64,000 bases of DNA from NCBI GenBank assembly GCA_016294035.1, contig JAEDCT010000004.1:62001-126000 (forward strand), read 5' to 3'. Below the pieces are notes generated by a model. It did no database searches, was not told the origin of the DNA, and saw only the letters and a list, made by a program, of their open reading frames with translations. Source of the stretch: Treponema sp. GTDB lineage: Bacteria; Spirochaetota; Spirochaetia; Treponematales; Treponemataceae. This document shows positions 46,693 to 53,597 of the stretch, one piece after another. Within the stretch, counting starts at the first letter, position 1. Each line of letters begins with the position of its first letter. Made by a program: the position numbers and the translations under genes.

Positions 46693-47997
46693 ATGGAAAA
46701 CTATTCAACTCAGATGGATGCTGCCAGACGTGGCATTGTAACGGATCAGATTAAGATTGTTGCAGAAAAAGAAAAAATGTCAGTTGAGGAACTCATGCCA
46801 CTGGTTGCTTCGGGAAAAGTGGCAATTCCATGCAATAAAAAACACAAGTGTATAAACCCTGAAGGTGTTGGTTCAATGCTCAGAACAAAAATAAATGTTA
46901 ATCTTGGTGTGAGCCGTGACTGCAAGGACTATGATGTTGAAATGCAGAAAGTCATGGCTGCCGTAGAAATGGGTGCTGAGGCAATTATGGATCTTTCAAG
47001 TCATGGAAACACAATACCTTTCAGAAGAAAACTGGTTGAGGAATGTCCTGCCATGATTGGAACCGTACCTGTTTATGATAGTGTGATTCATTATCAGAGA
47101 GATCTTGCTTCACTTACTGCAAAAGATTTTATTGATGTTGTAAGGCTTCATGCTGAGGATGGAGTAGATTTCGTAACATTGCATTGCGGAATCACTCGAA
47201 AAACTATTGAACAGATCAAGAAGCATAAGAGAACCATGAATATTGTAAGCCGTGGCGGTTCACTTGTTTTTGCATGGATGTCCATGACTGGAAATGAAAA
47301 TCCATTCTACGAATATTATGATGAAATCCTTGAAATTTGCCGTGAGCACGATGTTACAATTTCTCTGGGGGATGCATGCCGTCCAGGATGTCTTGCCGAT
47401 GCCAGTGATGTCTGCCAGATTGAAGAATTGGTTCGTCTCGGGGAACTTACAAAGCGTGCCTGGGAAAAAGATGTTCAGGTAATGGTTGAGGGGCCTGGTC
47501 ACATGCCTATGGATCAGATTGCCGCAAACATGAAAATACAGCAGACAATCTGCATGGGGGCTCCATTCTATGTCCTCGGTCCGCTGGTTACTGATATTGC
47601 ACCTGGATATGATCACATTACTTCTGCCATTGGTGGAGCCATTGCTGCCCAGAATGGAGCTGCTTTCCTTTGCTATGTAACACCTGCCGAGCATCTGGCA
47701 CTGCCAAATGTTGATGACGTCAAGCAGGGAATCATTGCATCCAAGATTGCGGCACATGCTGCTGACATTGCAAAGGGTGTAAAGGGTGCCATTGACATGG
47801 ACAAGAAAATGGCAGTTGCAAGACAAAAGCTTGACTGGGAAGCACAGTGGGAATGTGCCCTGGATCCAGAAACAGCCAGGTCAATCCGTGACAGCCGAGC
47901 TCCCGAGCATGATGATACCTGTTCCATGTGCGGAAAATTCTGTGCAGTACGCAGCATGAACAAGGCTCTTGCTGGTGAAATCATTGATATCCTGTAA
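46693..47997 (+). CDS. thiC: Phosphomethylpyrimidine synthase ThiC
   Basis: ThiC is the radical-SAM enzyme that rearranges aminoimidazole ribotide to HMP-P. The 434-residue protein is the short form lacking the N-terminal domain of proteobacterial ThiC. It has 'RTKINVNLGVSRD', 'EAIMDLSSHGN', 'SVIHYQRDLASLT', 'SLGDACRPGCLADASD' and 'MVEGPGHMPMDQI'. The C-terminal cluster motif is Cys410-x2-Cys413-x3-Cys417 ('CSMCGKFC'), one residue shorter than the x4 spacing of the long form. BzaF-like benzimidazole synthases are related, but the operon context supports ThiC. An AAGGAG lies upstream. Last gene of the thi operon. Confidence 0.95.
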   Translation: MENYSTQMDAARRGIVTDQIKIVAEKEKMSVEELMPLVASGKVAIPCNKKHKCINPEGVGSMLRTKINVNLGVSRDCKDYDVEMQKVMAAVEMGAEAIMDLSSHGNTIPFRRKLVEECPAMIGTVPVYDSVIHYQRDLASLTAKDFIDVVRLHAEDGVDFVTLHCGITRKTIEQIKKHKRTMNIVSRGGSLVFAWMSMTGNENPFYEYYDEILEICREHDVTISLGDACRPGCLADASDVCQIEELVRLGELTKRAWEKDVQVMVEGPGHMPMDQIAANMKIQQTICMGAPFYVLGPLVTDIAPGYDHITSAIGGAIAAQNGAAFLCYVTPAEHLALPNVDDVKQGIIASKIAAHAADIAKGVKGAIDMDKKMAVARQKLDWEAQWECALDPETARSIRDSRAPEHDDTCSMCGKFCAVRSMNKALAGEIIDIL

Positions 47998-48058
47998 TCA
48001 GTTTTTTTTGAATTTATTTCCTTTGCAAAATCCAGTCGTAATATGAATTTTTTTGTGT

Positions 48059-48064
48059 TATAAT
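48059..48064 (+). promoter_or_regulatory. -10 element upstream of the hybrid kinase gene
   Basis: A perfect TATAAT preceded by TTG one base upstream of an extended -10 position; no good -35 at 16-18 bases. The leader would be about 15 bases and contains AGGA. Confidence 0.4.
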
Positions 48065-48085
48065 ATTGCCATAAGGAATGTTGAT

Positions 48086-50971
48086 ATGAGTCAGATTGAT
48101 TTGTTTAGTAAAGTTAAGCCGTTGTTCTCTGGGTTGGATATAAATGATAAATATTCCCTTTACGAATTCAATTTCAATTCTGGCGTGCTTTGTTCCATTT
48201 CTTTTGAAAATGACAGCACTAATTCTACCTTTGCAGTTGACAAATTCATTGCAAATTTCAAGGAATCACTTGCCGGGACTTATGTAAAAAAAATTGACGA
48301 GGGCTGGAAAGAATTCTGCTCCTGTGGTACAGGCAAAGTGTTTGATTTTGGACCATTGAGAACAAAGAAAAAGGGTAAGGACGGAAAATATTTTTGGGTA
48401 ACTGTTAGAGCCCTGAAATTTGTTGGTGACAATAATTCTGTCATGGCCTATTTCCTTGTCTGTGACTATACTACTCAGGCTCAGAATCAGATTTTGCAGA
48501 ACAGAATAAAGAAAAGAGATGATTTTTACGAGAAACTCCTTGGTATTTCAAAGCTTTTTTCCTGTTCCCAGATTTTCAAGATCAACACGGATGATGATTA
48601 TTCCGTTGTTCAGCTTTCTCTTGAAAATGGTGTTCTGACTGAAAGTCCACTGCAGGAAAACTGGCCTGATTATTGCAAGAAAATTTCTAAAGATGTTTAT
48701 GCTGATGATATTGACGTTTTCTTTTCCGGCACAGATGTAACTCATTTTCAAATGAATGATGAGGGAAAGAAATCTGAGTTTACATACCGCACAAAACAGT
48801 TCAATACGGATGACAGTTACTCTCTGGTTGAGTCATCCATGACCTATGAAGGATCAGTTGCCATTTTCACGACTTCAATAAATGATGTCAGCTCCATTCA
48901 TGTAAATAATCTTTCTGAAACTGATGCTCCGGTTTATATGGACCCATACAAAAGAGCCATTGTAACAGATGCAAATATTTTCTTTGAGTTTAACGTTACA
49001 AAGAATCAGATCATAGGTGAACCAATTCAGAGGGTGAATAATTCTATTGTTAAACTGATTGATTCCTTTGGCCTCTCAGAAAACTGCAAGTACACTGAGT
49101 TTGTTGATAACCTGTGCTGGGACATGAGTGGAAAAGAAAAAAAGACTTTCCGCTCTAATATGGACATACTTTATCTTACTGACAGCTACATTTCCGGCCG
49201 CTATGAATTGTGGTTCGATTTCCAGCGGGTAAATTTTTCTGGGGATACTTTCTGGTCAAGGAATACTGTTATTCTCACTAAGGATGAAAAATCCGGCGAT
49301 ATAATCGGTCTTTCAGTTGTAAAGGACATTACGCAGAATTATGCCGGCAAACAGGAAATGCTCTATCAGCTTGATGTTATTAATGCCCTTTCAAATGACT
49401 ATTCCAACGTTTATATGGTCAATCTCTTTTCAAGTCATATCAGGGTTATTCGTGTAAATGACAAGATTGGCTCTTTCTATTCCGAGGATTTTGGAGACCA
49501 GCGCTATGAGGATGCCATGGATTTTTATATCAGTGTTTCGGTTTATGAAGGTGACCGTGACATGATGCGAATGGCATTTTCCCGCGAGAATATTCTTCAC
49601 CAGCTTTCTTCAAAAGAAAGTTTCTATGTCAATTACCGTTCCTACATAAATAACAAGCTTTCCTACATGAAGCTCAAGGTTGTCAGAATGGGTGAATCGA
49701 AGGATTATTCGAATTTCCTTCTGGGATTCATGAATGTTGATGATGACATAGAGCATGAAATGAAGCAGAGAAAGATGCTGCAGGATGCCTTGTCAATGGC
49801 TGAAAACGCAAACCGCGCAAAGACTCTGTTCCTTTCAAATATGAGCCATGATATCCGAACTCCAATGAATGCCATTGTTGGTTTCACGACTCTTGCGGAG
49901 AGTTCTGTATTCAATCCGGAACAGACTCAAAATTATCTTGCAAAGATCAAATCATCAAGCAACCATCTTCTTGGACTCATAAATGATGTTCTTGACATGT
50001 CACGCATTGAAAGCGGAAAGATCACCTTGCAGCTTCAGCCAACAAGCATTGAAAAGATTATCACGGATGTTGAAAACGTAATGCAGTCTCAGATGCAGAT
50101 TAAGAATCTTAAGTTTACCATCAAAAGGCACGGTAATCTTACAAAGCAGATTCTCTGCGACAACCTGCGCCTTAACCAGATCCTTATCAATATCATAGGT
50201 AATTCTGTAAAATATACCAAAGATGGTGGATTCATTGACTTCACTGTTTCAGAAACTCCTCAGGTTGCTGAAGGATTTACTTCTTATCAGTTCAGAATCA
50301 AGGATAACGGTATTGGAATGACAAAGAAATTCAAGGAGCGTCTTTTCCAGCCTTTTGAGCGTGACGAGAACAGCTTTAAGTCTCAGATTCAGGGAACAGG
50401 TCTTGGTCTTGCCATCACAAAGAATCTTGTTGATATAATGCAGGGGTCAATCTTTGTAAATAGTGAGGAAGGTCATGGAACTGAATTCCTCATTTGCCTT
50501 GATTTTGAAAACACAAATTCCAGGGAGGATCCTGTTGTTACCCAAAGGTCCCATGACTTCTCAAAGGAAAAATTCAAGGGAGTCAAGATTCTTCTTGTTG
50601 AAGACAATGAGCTTAACCGGGATATTGCCCGCGAGCTTTTGAAGCAGGTTGGAATCGAAGTTGAAGAAGCCGAAAACGGATCCATTGGAATTGAAAAGCT
50701 TGAAAGCCATTCCGGGGATTATTATTCTGTGGTTCTCATGGATGTTCAGATGCCTGTAATGAATGGTATTGAGGCAACAAAAATAATCCGCGAGCTTCCT
50801 GATGCAAAGAAGGCAAATATTCCGATTGTTGCAATGACTGCAAATGCCTTTGACGAGGACAAGCGTGTTGCCCTTGATGCCGGAATGGATTCCTTTGTTC
50901 CAAAACCATTTGAAATTTCAGATCTTCTGAATGTCTTGAGTCAGATGATTGACAAGAGAAATTCCATTTAG
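48086..50971 (+). CDS. Hybrid sensor histidine kinase with receiver domain
   Basis: The 961-residue protein has no clear membrane segment, so it is probably cytoplasmic. The first 560 residues contain several PAS-like sensor segments. The kinase core has the H-box 'NMSHDIRTPMNAIVGFT' with His588, the N-box 'IIGNSVKYTKDGG', and ATP loops 'DNGIGMTKKF' and 'GTGLGLAITKNL'. The C-terminal receiver has 'ILLVEDNELNRD', phosphoacceptor Asp886 in 'VVLMDVQMPVMNG' and the Lys of 'FVPKPFE'. No Hpt or output gene is adjacent, so the downstream partner lies elsewhere. ATG 48086 has AGGA 8 bases upstream; an upstream in-frame ATG at 48053 would overlap the -10 box. Confidence 0.93.
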   Translation: MSQIDLFSKVKPLFSGLDINDKYSLYEFNFNSGVLCSISFENDSTNSTFAVDKFIANFKESLAGTYVKKIDEGWKEFCSCGTGKVFDFGPLRTKKKGKDGKYFWVTVRALKFVGDNNSVMAYFLVCDYTTQAQNQILQNRIKKRDDFYEKLLGISKLFSCSQIFKINTDDDYSVVQLSLENGVLTESPLQENWPDYCKKISKDVYADDIDVFFSGTDVTHFQMNDEGKKSEFTYRTKQFNTDDSYSLVESSMTYEGSVAIFTTSINDVSSIHVNNLSETDAPVYMDPYKRAIVTDANIFFEFNVTKNQIIGEPIQRVNNSIVKLIDSFGLSENCKYTEFVDNLCWDMSGKEKKTFRSNMDILYLTDSYISGRYELWFDFQRVNFSGDTFWSRNTVILTKDEKSGDIIGLSVVKDITQNYAGKQEMLYQLDVINALSNDYSNVYMVNLFSSHIRVIRVNDKIGSFYSEDFGDQRYEDAMDFYISVSVYEGDRDMMRMAFSRENILHQLSSKESFYVNYRSYINNKLSYMKLKVVRMGESKDYSNFLLGFMNVDDDIEHEMKQRKMLQDALSMAENANRAKTLFLSNMSHDIRTPMNAIVGFTTLAESSVFNPEQTQNYLAKIKSSSNHLLGLINDVLDMSRIESGKITLQLQPTSIEKIITDVENVMQSQMQIKNLKFTIKRHGNLTKQILCDNLRLNQILINIIGNSVKYTKDGGFIDFTVSETPQVAEGFTSYQFRIKDNGIGMTKKFKERLFQPFERDENSFKSQIQGTGLGLAITKNLVDIMQGSIFVNSEEGHGTEFLICLDFENTNSREDPVVTQRSHDFSKEKFKGVKILLVEDNELNRDIARELLKQVGIEVEEAENGSIGIEKLESHSGDYYSVVLMDVQMPVMNGIEATKIIRELPDAKKANIPIVAMTANAFDEDKRVALDAGMDSFVPKPFEISDLLNVLSQMIDKRNSI

Positions 50972-50981
50972 TAGTATGCTG

Positions 50982-51016
50982 TTCTTCCCTGATCCATTAG
51001 TTTGTTTCGGGAAGAA
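50982..51016 (+). terminator. Hairpin after the hybrid kinase gene
   Basis: TTCTTCCC (50982-50989) pairs with GGGAAGAA (51009-51016). No T-run follows (ATATATAAAG), so termination is doubtful; it may be a processing or 3'-protecting structure just upstream of the candidate riboswitch. Confidence 0.35.
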
Positions 51017-51026
51017 TATATAAAGC

Positions 51027-51065
51027 TGTCAGTTAGTTTACCAACCTGACATAAAACAAAAGGAG
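51027..51065 (+). ncRNA. Candidate preQ1-I riboswitch
   Basis: A stem TGTCAG (51027-51032) / CTGACA (51046-51051) encloses a 13-base loop containing TTAGTTTACC, similar to the preQ1-I loop consensus around UAGCUACACC. It is followed by the A-rich tail TAAAACAAAAGGAG, in which the GG can pair with the loop CC to make the H-type pseudoknot. The tail AGGAG (51061-51065) is the Shine-Dalgarno of the downstream transporter. The layout resembles the short Thermoanaerobacter preQ1-I switch. Binding of preQ1 would hide the ribosome site. Confidence 0.7.
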
Positions 51066-51071
51066 TCCCTC

Positions 51072-51776
51072 ATGTCATTTATTAATGAAATACTGATTGC
51101 CTGTTCAATCCCTGTTTTTTTTGGTTTCCTGGTTTTTCTTTTCCGTGTTTTTGGGAAGACTGGAATTTATGCCTGGCTCGTTCTTGAGGCAATTGCCGCA
51201 AACATTGAAGTTCTCATTCTTGTGAATGCATTTGGAATGGAACAGACCCTGGGCAATGTTCTTTTTGCATCAAGCTTTCTCGCCACTGACATTCTCAGTG
51301 AAATATACGGAAAGAAAGAAGCTTCAAAGGCTGTCTGGGTTGGAATCACGTCACTTATTATTTTTGTTGTAATCAGTGTAAGCTGGCAGTTCTTCACTGT
51401 TTCCGAGAATGATTTTTGCTCAAAGAGTATTCGCGAGGTTTTTGCTGTTACTCCAAGAATAATGGCTGCAAGTCTTCTCGGGTATCTTGTGAGTGAGCTT
51501 TACGATGTGTGGGTTTATCACAAGATATGGGAAAAGAGCACAAAATCAACAGGTGACAAGTCAAGGTATCTCTGGCTTAGAAACAACGGTTCGACTCTTT
51601 CTTCTCAGCTTATTAACACACTGATTTTTACATTCCTTGCTTTTGCAGGAACCTATGATTTCAAGACATTGATTTCAATTGCAATATCAAGCTATGTGAT
51701 TTATGTGTTTACATCACTTTTTGATACACCGTTTATTTATCTTGCAAGAAAGCTTGCCCCAAAGGTGAGGGATTAG
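51072..51776 (+). CDS. yhhQ: Queuosine precursor transporter, YhhQ/VUT family
   Basis: YhhQ-family proteins import preQ0/preQ1 or related 7-deazapurines for making queuosine in tRNA. The 234-residue protein has about six membrane helices and the family motifs 'SFLATDILSEIYGKKEASKA' and 'WLRNNGSTLSSQLINTLIFT', and it ends in 'PFIYLARKLAPKV'. AGGAG with a 6-base spacer precedes ATG 51072 and forms part of the candidate preQ1 riboswitch, which supports the substrate. No queuosine biosynthesis gene is nearby. A strong terminator follows. Confidence 0.9.
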   Translation: MSFINEILIACSIPVFFGFLVFLFRVFGKTGIYAWLVLEAIAANIEVLILVNAFGMEQTLGNVLFASSFLATDILSEIYGKKEASKAVWVGITSLIIFVVISVSWQFFTVSENDFCSKSIREVFAVTPRIMAASLLGYLVSELYDVWVYHKIWEKSTKSTGDKSRYLWLRNNGSTLSSQLINTLIFTFLAFAGTYDFKTLISIAISSYVIYVFTSLFDTPFIYLARKLAPKVRD

Positions 51777-51794
51777 TTTCTTCTTGAAAACAAT

Positions 51795-51844
51795 AATGCC
51801 ATGGATCAGCTGATGGTAATAAGGCTTTTTCATGGCATTTTTTT
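51795..51844. terminator. Terminator after yhhQ
   Basis: AATGCCATG (51795-51803) pairs with CATGGCATT (51831-51839), loop of 27 bases, followed by T's to 51844. It may also serve the convergent sigma-factor gene, though the minus-strand T-run is weaker. Confidence 0.8.
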
Positions 51845-51865
51845 ATGAGTAGTGTCAGATTTGAT

Positions 51866-52678
51866 TCAGACTGTCTTTCTGGCAGCCTTTTCAAGTCTCT
51901 TCAGTGCCCTCATTTCAGTCTGTCTTACTGCTTCTGGACTTACACCAATAATCTTTGAAACTTCCCTGAGTGTTTTTCCTGACATTTCCTCATCAAAGTT
52001 GTAGCGATACCACAGAACCTTCTTTTCGTTTCCCGGAAGTGAGTCCATGAGCTCGTGAACAATTTTCTTTGTTTCCTTTGTGACAAGGAGGTTTTCAGGA
52101 CTGTATGTTGTGTCTGAAATAAGATCTCCGATAGTGCATGAGTTTGCATCGTCCCCGGCCTTTACATCCAGAGATGCCATAGTGTATGAATAATCCATTG
52201 TGGAAATAATCTTGTCCATCTCAATTCCAGTGAACAAAGACAATTCACTGACTGTTGCCTCTCGTCCGTTCTGCTGGAAGAAGTAAGCCTGGGCATTCTG
52301 AATTTTCTTTATCATCATTTCCTTTCTGTGAGGAATGGAGATGAGGGAAGAATGATTGTCTATATATCTTAGAATGTACTGGGTAATCCATGGATAGGCA
52401 TAGGTTGAAAAACGAGTCTGAAATGTGTGGCTGAATTTTCCTCCGGCAACCATAAGACCCATGTTTCCTTCCTGAATAAGGTCCATGAGGAATTCCGAAT
52501 CCTTGCAAATCTTTGTGGCAATGCTGACTACCAGCTTGAGATTTGAGTTGATGAGCTTTGTAAGGGAAGCTTTGTCTCCTTTCTGGATTTTTACAGAAAG
52601 ATCTTTTTCTTCTGCTTCATTCAGCAAAGGGTATTTGTTAATGGAAGCAAGGTAAGCCTTAATAGTTTGATTGTTCAT
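51866..52678 (-). CDS. Sigma-70 family RNA polymerase sigma factor (no region 1.1)
   Basis: The 270-residue protein has region 1.2 ('IKAYLASINKYPLLNEAEE'), region 2 with 'NLKLVVSIATKI', 'DLIQEGNMGLMVAGGKF' and the -10-recognition stretch 'RFSTYAYPWITQYILRYI', a region 3 helix pair, and region 4 with the -35 helix-turn-helix 'LREVSKIIGVSPEAVRQTE'. It is an RpoD-related alternative factor, possibly group 2 or RpoH-like; the housekeeping factor would be longer. The start could be ATG 52678 or 52696; neither has a Shine-Dalgarno, and a TATATT box lies seven bases before 52678. Upstream is a 319-base gene-free region. Confidence 0.88.
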   Translation of the reverse strand: MNNQTIKAYLASINKYPLLNEAEEKDLSVKIQKGDKASLTKLINSNLKLVVSIATKICKDSEFLMDLIQEGNMGLMVAGGKFSHTFQTRFSTYAYPWITQYILRYIDNHSSLISIPHRKEMMIKKIQNAQAYFFQQNGREATVSELSLFTGIEMDKIISTMDYSYTMASLDVKAGDDANSCTIGDLISDTTYSPENLLVTKETKKIVHELMDSLPGNEKKVLWYRYNFDEEMSGKTLREVSKIIGVSPEAVRQTEMRALKRLEKAARKTV

Positions 52679-52875
52679 GGCACTAAATATATGCATATAT
52701 TATGCCAAGTGGTGAAATTTCCTATTTGGTCATTACGTGTTGATTAGGAAATTTTAATTCATTTAGAGAAAATAGAGATTCAATCAGGTGAATTTGGTCA
52801 CGACTGACTGAATTTTATGTCAAAAATGTAAATTTTATTGGAAAATACAAAAAATCCTTGTGCATAAAAATATAC

Positions 52876-52929
52876 ACTGTATGATATTTAGTACAGTGAC
52901 TTAGAGTACTGTATAAAAAAAGATACAGT
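52876..52929. promoter_or_regulatory. Tandem palindromic operators, CTGT-N12-ACAG twice, 32 bp apart
   Basis: CTGT (52877-52880) and ACAG (52893-52896) are 12 bases apart; CTGT (52909-52912) and ACAG (52925-52928) are also 12 apart. All four half-sites share ACTGTA. The centres are 32 bp apart, three helical turns, so bound dimers would lie on the same face. They centre about 79 and 111 bases upstream of the predicted start of the 52998 operon, a position typical of activators. The binding protein is unknown. Confidence 0.65.
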
Positions 52930-52960
52930 ATCTTGTCTTTCATGTACTTTTTTCTGTTCC

Positions 52961-52990
52961 TTGAATTATTTGCTGTAATAGTGGTATACT
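52961..52990 (+). promoter_or_regulatory. Predicted promoter of the 52998 operon, leaderless geometry
   Basis: TTGAAT (52961-52966), 18 bases, TATACT (52985-52990); seven bases then lead to ATG 52998. No Shine-Dalgarno is present. Confidence 0.5.
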
Positions 52991-52997
52991 TTCTGAC

Positions 52998-53591
52998 ATG
53001 GATGAAATGAACAGAATCAATGCTAGTGGCCGGTCAAGGATTATTCTTGGTGCCGGGTTTATTCTTCTGGTTTTGGGTATTGCTCTGTGCCTGAACGCTC
53101 TTTATGACGGAACCAGGCAGGGTATTTTCTTGCCTGTGACTTTATTTGTCGTCGGTGAATTTTTTCTCTATGTGGCTTTCTGTCTGTCCAGAAAATCCTT
53201 TCTCATTTCCCTTGGCTTCATGTTTATTTTTGATGGAGTTCTTTTCAGTGTTATTTCTCTTGGTTTCACTGACTATACAATTTCCCAGTTGTGGCCGGTA
53301 ATTGTCATCAATGCGGGGCTTTCTCTTGTTCCTGCAGATTTTTTCATTCATAAGAGACTGAGAACGATTTTTCTTTTCCCGGCAATTCTCCTTTTGGGAA
53401 TGGGGATTCTGTTCCTCATGTTTTCTTGTCACGTTATTCAGTGTTCTTTCATGGAATTTGCCGTTATGGCAGCTCCTTTCTTTCTTATTCTTGTTGGTAT
53501 TGTTCTTATTGGTATTTATATTGCCCAGCAGCTTAGAAAAAAAGATTTTCCCTACATGGAAGATGATTCTGATATTACATCGGGCGATTAG
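52998..53591 (+). CDS. Multi-pass membrane protein of unknown function
   Basis: The 197-residue product has about six hydrophobic segments (residues 14-34, 40-62, 66-86, 92-110, 121-142, 150-175) and a short acidic C-terminal tail ('YMEDDSDITSGD'). The repeated Gly-containing helices 'ILGAGFILLVLGIALCL' and 'LWPVIVINAGLSLVP' resemble LiaI/LiaF-like small membrane proteins, where 'LWPLLLI..G' is common, but this is weak. It is first in a two-gene unit with a TPR lipoprotein 6 bases downstream, below two palindromes and a promoter without leader. Confidence 0.72.
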   Translation: MDEMNRINASGRSRIILGAGFILLVLGIALCLNALYDGTRQGIFLPVTLFVVGEFFLYVAFCLSRKSFLISLGFMFIFDGVLFSVISLGFTDYTISQLWPVIVINAGLSLVPADFFIHKRLRTIFLFPAILLLGMGILFLMFSCHVIQCSFMEFAVMAAPFFLILVGIVLIGIYIAQQLRKKDFPYMEDDSDITSGD

Positions 53592-53597
53592 TTTTTC

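Larger units (their letters stand above)
52679..52997. other. Gene-free divergent intergenic region
   Basis: This strongly AT-rich region separates the sigma-factor gene from the 52998 operon. It holds two palindromes (52876-52929) and a promoter (52961-52990), listed separately. The rest (52697-52870) shows a GACTGACTG direct repeat near 52803 and no gene or RNA that I can recognise. Confidence 0.7.

Noticed and set aside
52876..52929. Palindromes as E. coli-type LexA boxes
   Set aside because: The LexA box is CTGT-N8-ACAG; here the spacing is N12 in both copies, and neither flanking gene is an SOS gene.
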